From: Methylobacterium gnaphalii
GTDB lineage: Bacteria > Pseudomonadota > Alphaproteobacteria > Rhizobiales > Beijerinckiaceae
DNA: 63,471 bases
NCBI RefSeq assembly: GCF_007992215.1
Contig: NZ_BJZV01000023.1
Coordinates: 1-63,471 of the forward strand
Direction: 5' to 3'
The first letter of the stretch is position 1; the number at the start of each line of letters is the position of its first letter. Below, in pieces: positions 1 to 6,835 of this stretch. The notes below the pieces were generated by a model, which had not been told where the DNA came from, searched no databases, and saw nothing but the letters and a program-made list of their open reading frames with translations. A program made the translations under genes and the position numbers.

Positions 1-86
1 CCCTGTCGCGCGCCGTCGGCCAGCTCATCGGCGCTCGCGCGCCCGGTGGTGCGATCAGCCCCGCGCCTCCCGCGAACGACGCCTGA
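1..86 (+). CDS. Small hypothetical protein, 3' part (continues from 63333-63471)
   Basis: Bases 1-2 complete the codon begun by the last base of the window. The next 27 codons are open and end in TGA at 84-86. The encoded tail begins with the short helix-like segment LSRAVGQLIGA and ends in a Pro/Ala-rich stretch. The in-frame join of the two window ends is the main evidence that the molecule was circular or circularly permuted. The metallophosphoesterase gene starts 30 bases downstream. Confidence 0.7.
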   Translation, partial: LSRAVGQLIGARAPGGAISPAPPANDA

Positions 87-116
87 GCGTCTTCCCTCGC
101 CCTCGAGGTCCTTCCC

Positions 117-1469
117 ATGTCGAAATCGAAACGGGCCGCCCGCCTGGCGGCCGGCGCCGCTGTCGCGCGCGTCAATCACTTCCTGGCGCAGGGCTTTCCG
201 GTCTCCTCGCCTGTCGGCAACTGGAAACTCAAATCCGCCATCCGCATGGCCGGCGACGAACTCGGCGTCGAGCGCGTCACCTTCCGTGGCCGGATCGGCA
301 CGCCGGACAAGCCCGGCTCGTATTTCCGGCGCTACGGCCTCAAGCCTGATTGGTCGATCGCGGCCGTGCGCGGCGAGCTGGGAACGGCGCCCGTGCTCCC
401 TGGCTTCGTCATCAAGCGAACCACGCGCAAGACGGACGCGGCCGGCAAGGTGGCGGCCGAGTATGTCACGCAGACCCGCGCGCCCGGCGAGGCCTTCGCG
501 CCCCTGCCCGGCCAGCGCATTAAGGGCGAGTCCGCGCTCCTCGACGGCGACGGCCGCACGATCGCGAAATGGGTCAAGACTGATCGCGAGCCCCTGTCCC
601 CGGCCGAGATGGTCGAGGCGATCCGGTCGGCTTTCGAGGCCTTCGCGTCCCGCGCCCTTGTGCTGCCGCCGCCGGCCGCCGTCGATGACGCGACGGCCAC
701 GATCTATCCCCTCGCCGATCTGCACCTCGGCCTGCTCACCTGGCGCCGGGAGACCGGCGTCAATTGGGATCTCTCGATTGCGCAGGAGGTCATCCGCGAG
801 AGCGTCGGCCGCCTCGTCGCCTCGGCGCCGCCCTCACGGCAGGCCGTCGTGCTTGGCCTCGGTGACCTCCTGCACGCGGACGGTTACGATAACGCGACGC
901 CGAAATCTAAGAACGTCCTCGACGTCGACGGCCGCTATCCCAAGATCCTCCGGGCGGCCACGCTCCTGATGATCGAGGCCGTCGAGGCGGCACTCGCCCG
1001 GCACGAGCGCGTGCTCGTGCGTATCCTGCGCGGCAACCACGATCGCGAGAGCGCTATTGCGGTAAGCCTGGCGCTCTCCCTGCACTATCGGGATCATCCG
1101 CGCGTCACCGTCGACGATGATCCGGGGTATTTCTGGTGGTGGCGATTTGGGCGCAACCTCCTCGGCGGCACGCATGGCGACGCCGCCAAGATGGCGGATC
1201 TCCCCATGCTCATGGCCGCCCGCAATCCTGAGGCGTGGGGGCTCACGCGGTTCCGCGCGATCTTCACCGGGCACATTCACACCAAGACGGCCGTCGAGGT
1301 CGGCGGCGTCACCGTCGAGAGCCTGCGCACGCCAATCCCGCCGGATGCTTGGCACCATGAGAACGGCTATGGCGCCGGCCGCGCACTGACGGCCGTCACC
1401 TATCACGCCGAGCGCGGCGAAATCTCCCGCAACACCGTCAACATCCTGCCTCCGGAGAACGCCGCATGA
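117..1469 (+). CDS. Calcineurin-like metallophosphoesterase with N-terminal DNA-binding-like region
   Basis: This 450-residue protein carries the ordered metal-binding motifs of the calcineurin-like phosphoesterase superfamily: DLHLG, then GLGDLLHAD, then RGNHDRE, then THGD, then GHIH near the C terminus. These residues normally hold two metal ions and hydrolyse phosphodiester bonds, in phages usually of DNA or nucleotides. About 200 residues before the catalytic part look like a helix-turn-helix and linker region, as in other phage enzymes of this type. A GAGG ribosome site precedes the ATG. The stop overlaps the start of the nucleotide kinase gene (ATGA), so the two are translationally coupled. 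The exact substrate cannot be read from the sequence. Confidence 0.85.
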   Translation: MSKSKRAARLAAGAAVARVNHFLAQGFPVSSPVGNWKLKSAIRMAGDELGVERVTFRGRIGTPDKPGSYFRRYGLKPDWSIAAVRGELGTAPVLPGFVIKRTTRKTDAAGKVAAEYVTQTRAPGEAFAPLPGQRIKGESALLDGDGRTIAKWVKTDREPLSPAEMVEAIRSAFEAFASRALVLPPPAAVDDATATIYPLADLHLGLLTWRRETGVNWDLSIAQEVIRESVGRLVASAPPSRQAVVLGLGDLLHADGYDNATPKSKNVLDVDGRYPKILRAATLLMIEAVEAALARHERVLVRILRGNHDRESAIAVSLALSLHYRDHPRVTVDDDPGYFWWWRFGRNLLGGTHGDAAKMADLPMLMAARNPEAWGLTRFRAIFTGHIHTKTAVEVGGVTVESLRTPIPPDAWHHENGYGAGRALTAVTYHAERGEISRNTVNILPPENAA

Positions 1470-2032
1470 TTATTGCCCTCACTGGCGCTGCCGGGGCCGG
1501 CAAGTCGACGGCGGCCGAGATCCTCGCCGATCGACACGGCTTCGCCCGCGTGCGCTTCGCCGGGCCGCTTAAGGCCATGGTTCGTGCCTTCCTGGCGCAA
1601 GCGGGCGTCGAGGCCTCTGAAATCGAGCGTATGATCGAGGGCGACCGCAAGGAAGCCCCTGCGCCCGAGTTCCTCGGCGCCTCCCCGCGTAAGGTTATGC
1701 AGACCCTCGGCACCGAATGGGGCCGCGACCTGATCGCCCCTGGCCTATGGGTCGAGGGCTGGAAGGCCGGTGCCCGCGCGGCCCTGGCGCGCGGCGCCCC
1801 TGGCGTCGTCGTCGAGGATTGTCGGTTTCCGAACGAAGCGGAGGCCGTGCAGGCCCTCGGCGGCCTCATCGTGAGGATCGACCGCCCCGGCGCCGTGATC
1901 CCGCTCTCGGGGCACGGATCGGAAAAGGTCGATCTCCCGCGTAATGCGACAATCCTCAACGACGGATCGCGCGACGAGCTTGGCTGCGCCCTTGATCGGG
2001 TGCTCGCCGATCTCCTCCGAGCGGCCGCCTAG
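1466..2032 (+). CDS. Deoxynucleoside monophosphate kinase
   Basis: The protein has 188 residues. It starts with a P-loop (TGAAGAGKST) and carries the family signatures LGTEWGRD and EDCRFPNEAEA, which mark phage dNMP kinases related to T4 gp1. It would phosphorylate deoxynucleoside monophosphates to diphosphates to supply phage DNA synthesis. The start overlaps the upstream metallophosphoesterase gene. A bidirectional terminator follows directly and closes the long rightward unit that comes from the tail and lysis genes through the circle junction. Confidence 0.88.
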   Translation: MIIALTGAAGAGKSTAAEILADRHGFARVRFAGPLKAMVRAFLAQAGVEASEIERMIEGDRKEAPAPEFLGASPRKVMQTLGTEWGRDLIAPGLWVEGWKAGARAALARGAPGVVVEDCRFPNEAEAVQALGGLIVRIDRPGAVIPLSGHGSEKVDLPRNATILNDGSRDELGCALDRVLADLLRAAA

Positions 2033-2042
2033 ACGCGGCACC

Positions 2043-2081
2043 AAGGCCCGGCTGCGCTTTCCCGCGCGGCCGGGCCTTTTT
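2043..2081. terminator. Rho-independent terminator, copy T1
   Basis: A long GC-rich hairpin is formed by AAGGCCCGGC and its complement GCCGGGCCTT with extra GCGC pairing inside, followed by a run of T. It separates the dNMP kinase gene from the convergent higA gene. Near-identical copies lie at 2861-2899 and 3561-3599. Confidence 0.9.
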
Positions 2082-2087
2082 GCGTTT

Positions 2088-2414
2088 CTAGGCGGCGCGC
2101 TTGGCGTGGAGCGTCGGAATGGTGTCGAGATCGGCGCCGATATGCTGAGCCGCGCGCCATAGGCTATGCGCGGCCTGCATCCTCATCCAAACCTGCGCGC
2201 CGTTCCCGCAAAGTTTGCCGAGGCGGATGGCCATCTCTGGCGAGATATCCGACTCCGCAGCGAGAACGCGATGCACCTGCTGCCGCGACACCTTGAGGTG
2301 CTCGGCCAGCGCCTTGATCGTGATGGCTAGAGCCGGCAGCACGTCCTCTCTGAGGATGGTGCCGGGGTGAGTGGGTGCCCGGTTCGGGCGCTCGGCCGCG
2401 AATTCCTGAGCCAA
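2088..2414 (-). CDS. higA: HigA-type antitoxin (XRE family)
   Basis: The 108-residue protein contains the typical HigA opening THPGTILREDVLPAL and an XRE helix-turn-helix with VSRQQVHRVLA. HigA binds and neutralises HigB and represses the operon. The start is a TTG preceded by AGGAG at good distance. It follows higB on the same strand, the usual toxin-first order of hig loci. In this phage it would stabilise a plasmid-like prophage by post-segregational killing or serve as phage defence; the choice is inference. Confidence 0.88.
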   Translation of the reverse strand: MAQEFAAERPNRAPTHPGTILREDVLPALAITIKALAEHLKVSRQQVHRVLAAESDISPEMAIRLGKLCGNGAQVWMRMQAAHSLWRAAQHIGADLDTIPTLHAKRAA

Positions 2415-2467
2415 AGCAATCTCTCCTGTCTGTGTGCGGGCGACAGCCGAGGCCGTCGCCCGTTCGG

Positions 2468-2746
2468 TTAGTGGTACTGCTCGAGGTCAACGCGCGCGGC
2501 GTTCTCCCCCTCGAACTCGAACGTGATGCACCACGGCCCGTTCACGTGAACGGTGTACCGTGTCGGGTTGAACCCGTTGAGTGCGTGGAAGTCGAAGCCG
2601 GGGAAGTTCATCCCTCCGGGTGCTGATGCGGCGTCGAGCGCATCGAGAATGCGAAGGCAGCGATTGTGTAAGGCAGGCGCAACCTTGGGCGAGGAACCCG
2701 AAGCGAAAAGCTTCGCGAGCCCCTTGTGGCGAAAACTCACTATCAT
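2468..2746 (-). CDS. higB: HigB-type toxin (RelE superfamily)
   Basis: The 92-residue protein ends in the typical RelE/HigB segment with FHALNG, RYTVHVNGPWCITF and an EQYH tail. Family members cleave mRNA on the ribosome. It is the first gene of a two-gene operon with higA, 53 bases apart. A clear promoter with an inverted repeat lies upstream at 2796-2845. The fit in length and gene order makes the assignment firm, although activity is not shown. Confidence 0.87.
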   Translation of the reverse strand: MIVSFRHKGLAKLFASGSSPKVAPALHNRCLRILDALDAASAPGGMNFPGFDFHALNGFNPTRYTVHVNGPWCITFEFEGENAARVDLEQYH

Positions 2747-2795
2747 ACTCTGAAAACAGCCTTTTTTCCTCTAAGCTTGAAAACAATTGCGGGAA

Positions 2796-2845
2796 CGTGT
2801 CAAACGACACGCTACACATATGCGCGCTTTCGCGTGGTGTGTCAA
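2796..2845 (-). promoter_or_regulatory. higBA promoter and operator
   Basis: On the minus strand a perfect -35 box TTGACA (2840-2845) is followed after 17 bases by CATATG (2817-2822). Just downstream is a perfect inverted repeat CGTGTC-N4-GACACG (2796-2811), the likely HigA operator. Position and spacing fit autoregulation of the toxin-antitoxin operon. Confidence 0.7.
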
Positions 2846-2860
2846 CTACAATGTTACACC

Positions 2861-2899
2861 AAGGCCCGGTTGCGCTCTCACGCGCGGCCGGGCCTTTTT
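2861..2899. terminator. Rho-independent terminator, copy T2
   Basis: This hairpin with a T run is almost identical to T1 at 2043-2081, including the bases before and after the stem (ACACCAAGGCCCGG and TTTTTGCGTTTC). It lies between the end of doc and the higBA promoter, so it insulates the two toxin-antitoxin operons. Confidence 0.88.
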
Positions 2900-2904
2900 G
2901 CGTT

Positions 2905-3303
2905 TCAGGGGATCGGCTGAATGTAGGGATCGATGAACCGCTGAAATTCCCCGAACGTGGCGTGCCCTTCGATGACGGCGACCATGCGCTTGGCTGTGTC
3001 CGCTATGTCCGGCACGGTGAGACGGTAGCCGTTGAGCTTTAGGAAGACGTCTGCGGCAACGAAGCCTGTGCGCTTGTTGCCCTGCTGGAAGGCGTGGCTT
3101 CGAGCAATAGCGAACATCAGAAGCACGGCCAGATCGCCGACGTCGTCGATCTCGTCATAGGCGAAGCACATGCGCGGACGGTTCACGGCGCTGTCGAGCT
3201 TGCCCCAATCAAGCACGCCATGTGGCTCGGGAGTACCGTCGAGCAGCTCTCGATTGACGGCGATAACCGTGTTGGCGTCGAGCCACGTAGGCTCAACGGG
3301 CAA
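2905..3303 (-). CDS. doc: Doc-type toxin (Fic/Doc fold)
   Basis: The 132-residue protein carries the Doc core motif HAFQQGNKRTGF followed by a helix ending in FLKLNGY, as in P1 Doc (126 residues). Doc phosphorylates elongation factor EF-Tu and stops translation. The probable start is TTG at 3303, overlapping the antitoxin stop so that the two genes are coupled. A longer frame upstream is open but its residues are Arg-rich and unlike the family. Phd/Doc is the classic addiction module of the P1 phage-plasmid, which fits the plasmid-like gene set here. Confidence 0.85.
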   Translation of the reverse strand: MPVEPTWLDANTVIAVNRELLDGTPEPHGVLDWGKLDSAVNRPRMCFAYDEIDDVGDLAVLLMFAIARSHAFQQGNKRTGFVAADVFLKLNGYRLTVPDIADTAKRMVAVIEGHATFGEFQRFIDPYIQPIP

Positions 3304-3499
3304 GATAGGCCAGGACGGTCGGATAGCGTTCGATCGTCTCGCGTGTGGCTTGCGCGACGTCGACCTCGGGATTGGGCATAGCAATGCGAGGCGCGCGCGC
3401 TGCGCGCACCTTCGCCTTCGGCTCGGCGTCCGTGCTCGTCGGCGGCGTGGTGACAGTGTGCCACGTGGCAAGGCCGACGCGATGTGTGCGCTTAGCCAA
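3293..3499 (-). CDS. Probable antitoxin of the Doc toxin
   Basis: A 68-residue frame directly upstream of doc ends with the helix-like segment ATRETIERYPTVLAYLAR and overlaps the doc start. I chose TTG at 3499 because GGAG lies eight bases before it; an ATG at 3556 would give 87 residues. Sequence similarity to Phd is not evident to me, so the role rests on position, size and coupling to the toxin gene. Confidence 0.6.
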   Translation of the reverse strand: MAKRTHRVGLATWHTVTTPPTSTDAEPKAKVRAARAPRIAMPNPEVDVAQATRETIERYPTVLAYLAR

Positions 3500-3560
3500 G
3501 GGGATGGCTCCAATGGTGTGCAGCCGTAAGGTGAGGTCGCCCCTGCTCCTTGTCAATCTG

Positions 3561-3599
3561 AGGCCCGGTTGCGCTCTCAGGCGCGGCCGGGCCTTTTTG
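3561..3599. terminator. Rho-independent terminator, copy T3
   Basis: This is the third copy of the hairpin seen at 2043-2081 and 2861-2899, again with TTTTTGCGTTT after the stem. It sits just upstream of the antitoxin gene and isolates the toxin-antitoxin cassettes from what follows. Confidence 0.87.
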
Positions 3600-3629
3600 C
3601 GTTTTCAGGCCAGCATAGATCAGGCCGAA

Positions 3630-3677
3630 TATTCGACTCTCCGAACGTCCGAACCTCATGAGGTCTGAATCTCCGAA
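3630..3677. repeat. 8-bp phased repeat array A (6 units)
   Basis: Six consecutive 8-mers read tattcgac, tctccgaa, cgtccgaa, cctcatga, ggtctgaa, tctccgaa. Each is two bases plus a six-base core close to a palindrome. It lies in the gap between terminator T3 and the gene at 3939. It belongs to a family of at least 11 such arrays in this genome. Confidence 0.8.
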
Positions 3678-3938
3678 GTGTGACTCTCTTGCGGCGCGTC
3701 AAAATACGCATGAACTTTTTCGCTGGACGACTCAAAATTCAATTTGCGCGTTTGTTACGTCGTGTTACGAAACCGTTAACCGGGTCGGATACTCGGTGAG
3801 GCTAGAAGCTAAACAAAGGCGAGGACAACGCGAGATCGCGAGATCAGACGTAGCAGGTGGCGCGTGATAAACGTTGCCTGCGATCTCTAATTTCTAAGCT
3901 GAGAGCCTGTCACTCCCGCTAGTAAGAGCTAGCGTTAC
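3678..3938. other. Non-coding stretch, AT-richer, possible promoter region
   Basis: Together with T3 and array A this makes a gap of about 380 bases without a convincing gene. It is richer in A/T than its surroundings and contains the repeated words GTTACG (twice near 3755-3775) and GAGATC (twice near 3833-3845). It may hold the promoter of the gene at 3939; no clear -35/-10 pair was fixed. A short open frame beginning inside array A is not supported by any coding signature. Confidence 0.4.
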
Positions 3939-4355
3939 ATGGGAACGACGACAGTGCGTGTCTTGGAATTGTCTCAGGCTCGGGCGGCTTTGTGTGTGCA
4001 GCGGGAGGCGACTCGCCTCCTCAACCTTATTATGCAGGGGCTTGACGTTCGGCCTCTCCCTGACGGAACCGTGCGGTTCACGTTCGACGGGCAGCCAGAA
4101 ATGATTGACCAACTCGCCATGTTCGGCGCGTTGTTCGAGGACTTCGAGGACGATGAGTGCGAGGACGACGGCGAGGCTGAGGACGATGCGCGCCGCGATG
4201 AGCGGGTCGCGGCCGATGCCTCGATCGATCGGTGCGAGCTGCGTGAGATCCGCTCTGTCGCAACCGTGGCTCTGCTTGGCCTCAAGGCGGGCGTCTTGCC
4301 CGAGCCGGCGCCGCTGCCCGTCACCTTCACCGAGGGTGCCCTAGAGGCGGCCTAG
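3939..4355 (+). CDS. Hypothetical acidic protein
   Basis: I do not recognise this 138-residue protein. Its first half looks like a small folded domain with a helix (LSQARAALCVQREATRLL) and two strands (LPDGTVRFTFDG). The middle is strongly acidic, with a run of Asp and Glu residues around positions 68-85. Highly acidic segments are common in DNA mimics and antirestriction proteins, but nothing else supports that here. No good ribosome site precedes the ATG at 3939, so the start is uncertain. A hairpin without a T run follows at about 4367-4400. Confidence 0.55.
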   Translation: MGTTTVRVLELSQARAALCVQREATRLLNLIMQGLDVRPLPDGTVRFTFDGQPEMIDQLAMFGALFEDFEDDECEDDGEAEDDARRDERVAADASIDRCELREIRSVATVALLGLKAGVLPEPAPLPVTFTEGALEAA

Positions 4356-4460
4356 CCGTGAGAACAAGGGGCGCGGGTGATAAGTCCGCGACCCCTTGCC
4401 GGCCGGCGAGCGACAGTGCGTGAACGCCCGCCTCCTACCTCGCGTGTAAGAGCACGACGA

Positions 4461-4504
4461 GGGTCCCCCCAACTCGCACGGATTCGCGAATTGTTGGGCG
4501 ACCC
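4461..4504. repeat. Long interrupted inverted repeat near the partition operon
   Basis: Outer arms GGGTC/GACCC and inner arms CCCAAC/GTTGGG enclose a loop that contains the palindrome TTCGCGAA. It lies between the acidic protein gene and array B, downstream of the parA operon. It could be a terminator for either neighbour (no T run), a partition site or another protein-binding site. Confidence 0.5.
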
Positions 4505-4513
4505 TAAAGTACG

Positions 4514-4561
4514 TATGCGAAACTGCGAAGCTCAGAAGCTCCGAACCTCATGAGGTCCGGA
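4514..4561. repeat. 8-bp phased repeat array B (6 units), downstream of the partition operon
   Basis: Six 8-mers read tatgcgaa, actgcgaa, gctcagaa, gctccgaa, cctcatga, ggtccgga. The array ends 10 bases before the end of the small partition-protein gene. With array C it brackets the parA operon. Confidence 0.82.
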
Positions 4562-4571
4562 GTCGCAGCGG

Positions 4572-4883
4572 CTACCGTCGTTTGCGACCGCCGCTCGCCC
4601 GGTTGGCCGTCTGTGGCTGCAGGGGCGGAAGGCCCTCAGAGGCCAGCCAGTAATTGATCGCGAGGTGGTGGAGCTGTTGCCCCGACAGCTTTTTCTGGAT
4701 GCAGAGCATCTTGAGCATATCCCGATCGCTCTCCTTCACGAGATAGCTCACGGGCACGCCCTCCTCGTCGGGCGGCTCCGGCGGCGGTGGGGGCGGAGGT
4801 GCGGGCGGCTGCGTGCCGCCATTGCCCTGGCTCGGATCGAACTCGGACAGTGACCGGGGCTTGCGGCGTGGCGGGTTAGCCAT
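4572..4883 (-). CDS. Small probable ribbon-helix-helix partition partner of ParA
   Basis: The 103-residue protein has a Pro-rich flexible N-terminal half with a run of seven prolines. The second half reads as a strand (VSYLVKES), a helix (DRDMLKMLCIQKK), a turn and a second helix (LSGQQLHHLAINYWLASEG), the pattern of ribbon-helix-helix DNA-binding proteins. Its start overlaps the parA stop by eight bases. A small DNA-binding protein encoded just after a short ParA is the type Ib partition layout, where this partner binds the centromere and represses the operon. The flexible tail could contact ParA. The fold is assigned by pattern only. Confidence 0.7.
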   Translation of the reverse strand: MANPPRRKPRSLSEFDPSQGNGGTQPPAPPPPPPPEPPDEEGVPVSYLVKESDRDMLKMLCIQKKLSGQQLHHLAINYWLASEGLPPLQPQTANRASGGRKRR

Positions 4884-5511
4884 TCATCGTCTCCAACGCC
4901 CATTGCCAGACTTGCCGCAGCTCGTGTTCTGCGGCGCGTGCGCCTGCGCCTTGCATTTCCATCACGCTCAATCCGTCTATCGGGGCGTCGAGATAGGCGG
5001 CGCGGTCGGAGAGGTGGTGCGGGCAAACGGAAACGGGGAAGCGCGACAGGGCGGCGCGCGCATCGGTGGCGCGTCGGTCATTCTTCGCGGCGTTCACGAC
5101 GATCAAGGCCTTGCGGTCGAGCCGCCGGATAATGTCGAGCGTGAGCGCGATGGCCTCGATATCGACGATGGCCGCCTTGACCGGCACGATGACGAAGTCG
5201 GCGGCCTGGACGGCCTCGGCCTCGGCGGCGCCAACCGCCGGCCGCGTGTCGAGAAAGAGGAAGCCCGGCTGCGGTTTCAGCTTCGTGACGGCCGCCTTGA
5301 GCGGCGTTTGCCCGATATCGATCAGCTCCGGATAGGCGGGCGGCGGTTCGAGATCCTGGCGACGGTTCCACCATTTCGAGGCGGTGCATTGAGGTGCATC
5401 GCGATCGATGATCATCGCCGGCTCTTTCTCGCCGGCTAGTGCGGCCAGGTTGATCGACAGCGTCGACTTCCCCACGCCACCTTTTTGAGAAACTAGGGCT
5501 ATCACCCGCAC
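4876..5511 (-). CDS. parA: ParA-family partition ATPase (type Ib-like)
   Basis: The 211-residue protein starts almost directly with the deviant Walker A motif KGGVGKST (signature lysine at residue 10), followed by the Walker A' segment MIIDRDAPQ and the Walker B region FLFLDTRPA. It lacks the N-terminal helix-turn-helix of P1-type ParA, which places it in the short type Ib class. Such ATPases move plasmid copies over the nucleoid together with a small centromere-binding protein. The start is GTG at 5511, inside the first unit of array C. A partition ATPase in a phage genome argues for a plasmid-like prophage. Confidence 0.9.
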   Translation of the reverse strand: MRVIALVSQKGGVGKSTLSINLAALAGEKEPAMIIDRDAPQCTASKWWNRRQDLEPPPAYPELIDIGQTPLKAAVTKLKPQPGFLFLDTRPAVGAAEAEAVQAADFVIVPVKAAIVDIEAIALTLDIIRRLDRKALIVVNAAKNDRRATDARAALSRFPVSVCPHHLSDRAAYLDAPIDGLSVMEMQGAGARAAEHELRQVWQWALETMNG

Positions 5512-5582
5512 GGCATGACCTTCGAACGTTATGCGTCCCGAGGGACAGAGACTCAGAGACTCATGACCTCATGAGGTACGTA
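5511..5582. repeat. 8-bp phased repeat array C (9 units), upstream of parA; candidate centromere
   Basis: Nine units read cggcatga, ccttcgaa, cgttatgc, gtcccgag, ggacagag, actcagag, actcatga, cctcatga, ggtacgta. This is the longest of the arrays and covers the promoter region of parA, where type Ib centromeres and their autoregulatory operators usually lie. Role as parS is inference. Confidence 0.78.
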
Positions 5583-5686
5583 GCCGGAAACCGTAGCTGA
5601 TTCGTATAGGCAGGACGCACCCGGCTTTTTGGGTCTTCGCCGCGCTTCCTAGTCCCTTGAGCGAAAAATTTGTTTTCTCCGCCCCG

Positions 5687-5715
5687 TTGACTAAAATGTA
5701 TGTTACATTGATTCT
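5687..5715 (+). promoter_or_regulatory. Promoter with perfect inverted repeat before the XRE regulator
   Basis: A -35 box TTGACT (5687-5692) is followed after 17 bases by GATTCT. Between them is a perfect inverted repeat AATGTA-TGT-TACATT (5695-5709), a likely autoregulatory operator of the regulator encoded downstream. Confidence 0.55.
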
Positions 5716-5737
5716 GGGCGTCAAGAGGGAAATCAAC

Positions 5738-6031
5738 GTGACATTGACCGATTGCTCTGCAGCCACGGTACGGCTACCCGCCCGGATCGTGGACAATTCT
5801 CCCTGGCAACTAAGAGCAAAGCGAGCGGGCCTCAGCCAAAAAGAATTGGCTGGGTTGCTGGGTGTCGCCGAAAACACCGTGTCCCTGCAATTGCGAGGAA
5901 GGTGGAAATCCGGCGTGCCGTTGTATGTCCAAGCTCTGATTATTTCTTGGGAAATGCTGGCTCAGGATCAGCGGGATCGTTTACGCGAGGAAATGAGAAA
6001 GATCAGACAAGACCTCGGCGCGGTCGAGTAG
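5738..6031 (+). CDS. XRE-family transcriptional regulator
   Basis: The 97-residue protein has a clear helix-turn-helix (LRAKRAGLSQKELAGLLGVA, then ENTVSLQL) followed by a short C-terminal helix region. I chose GTG at 5738 because AGAGGGAAA precedes it; an ATG at 5657 would place the promoter inside the gene. The operator at 5695-5709 suggests that it represses itself. It precedes the GIY-YIG-like gene by three bases and both lie on the strand opposite parA. A/T-richer codon use suggests a different origin from the structural genes. Confidence 0.75.
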   Translation: MTLTDCSAATVRLPARIVDNSPWQLRAKRAGLSQKELAGLLGVAENTVSLQLRGRWKSGVPLYVQALIISWEMLAQDQRDRLREEMRKIRQDLGAVE

Positions 6032-6034
6032 AAC

Positions 6035-6619
6035 ATGCAAAGAAAGCGTCTTTCCGAGCGCGCCTATGTGTATGCAATTCGCCGCCGCGATGGCGCGATA
6101 AAGCTTGGTCACTCCTCGGATCTTGCAAACCGCATGGCAGTTCTTGAATCGGGCGGCTTGAGGGATCTTGAAGTCTTAACGTGGCTGGAGCGGCCTAGGG
6201 CCGATGCCGTTGCGATCGAAAAGCTTTGCCATTGGATAGGGCGGGAACGTCGAGTCGATGGCGAGTGGTTTCGGATAAGTAGAAAGGAAGCGGCGGCAAT
6301 AATTGCGGCGGCCGAGCAACGCTTTGATGACGGGGAGCGTGCTCCTAGTTTGGCTGAAATATCACCAAGCAAAAGAATTACAATAGGTCTATCGCTTGAT
6401 CAGACAATGATTGACCGGCTAACCGAATGGCGAGCGCGGCAAGATATTATTCCGAATACTTCAGAAGCTATCAGGTCTCTTCTAGCCTGGGCGCTTGACG
6501 CCGCCGATGTAGCTTTGAGGCCCATTCATTTGACGCCTGAACCAAAGTTGGGCGACATGAACCGTTCACCCGACTCGGCCAGCCGAGTCGCAACCGAGGG
6601 CAACCTGCCGCGACAGTGA
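6035..6619 (+). CDS. GIY-YIG-like (T5orf172/Mug113-type) protein with C-terminal ribbon-helix-helix-like domain
   Basis: Residues 10-85 match the GIY-YIG-like pattern, with VYAIRRRDGAIKLGHSSD, LANRMAVLES and a downstream Glu-containing helix (AIEKLCHWI). Around residues 112-155 follows a strand (ITIGLSLDQTMIDRL) and two helices (TSEAIRSLLAWAL), typical of ribbon-helix-helix domains. The two modules together suggest sequence-specific DNA targeting by a nuclease-like domain, but the first GIY tyrosine is degenerate and cleavage is uncertain. The gene is A/T-richer than the head and tail genes, consistent with recent transfer. A terminator hairpin follows at 6634. Confidence 0.65.
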   Translation: MQRKRLSERAYVYAIRRRDGAIKLGHSSDLANRMAVLESGGLRDLEVLTWLERPRADAVAIEKLCHWIGRERRVDGEWFRISRKEAAAIIAAAEQRFDDGERAPSLAEISPSKRITIGLSLDQTMIDRLTEWRARQDIIPNTSEAIRSLLAWALDAADVALRPIHLTPEPKLGDMNRSPDSASRVATEGNLPRQ

Positions 6620-6633
6620 CCTAGACAAAAGCA

Positions 6634-6663
6634 AAGGCCCCGCGTCGCCAAACGCAGGGCCTT
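6634..6663. terminator. Terminator-like hairpin
   Basis: AAGGCCC-C-GCGT and ACGC-A-GGGCCTT form an 11-bp stem with one mismatch and a short loop. The T run is weak (CTTCGG). It lies just after the GIY-YIG-like gene. Confidence 0.6.
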
Positions 6664-6757
6664 CGGGCCGACCAGAGATCGACGGGACACCATTTGCAGT
6701 CCCGACATTCTCACAGATCCCGCCAGGGATCAAGCAGGAACGCCAATTCCTGCAATG

Positions 6758-6826
6758 GCCTTGCTTTGCCTGAATGCCCTCGCGGGTTCTCTCCCGTGAG
6801 AGCCCTGCCGCGCGCCTCAGCAAGGC
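6758..6826 (+). promoter_or_regulatory. Structured leader before the rep-like HTH gene
   Basis: A perfect 8-bp outer stem pairs GCCTTGCT (6758-6765) with AGCAAGGC (6819-6826). Inside it a hairpin pairs GGG..CTCTC with GAGAG..CCC (6784-6805) around the loop CCGT. The structure ends ten bases before the start codon at 6836. Such leaders are common control points of plasmid replication genes (antisense RNA or translational control); that role is inference. Confidence 0.5.
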
Positions 6827-6835
6827 GTGTGACCG

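Noticed and set aside
3658..3867. Small plus-strand frame beginning inside array A
   Set aside because: No ribosome site, atypical composition, and it starts within the repeat array.
5657..5737. Upstream ATG extension of the XRE regulator gene
   Set aside because: It would include the promoter and its palindromic operator within the coding region, and the added residues are not HTH-like.
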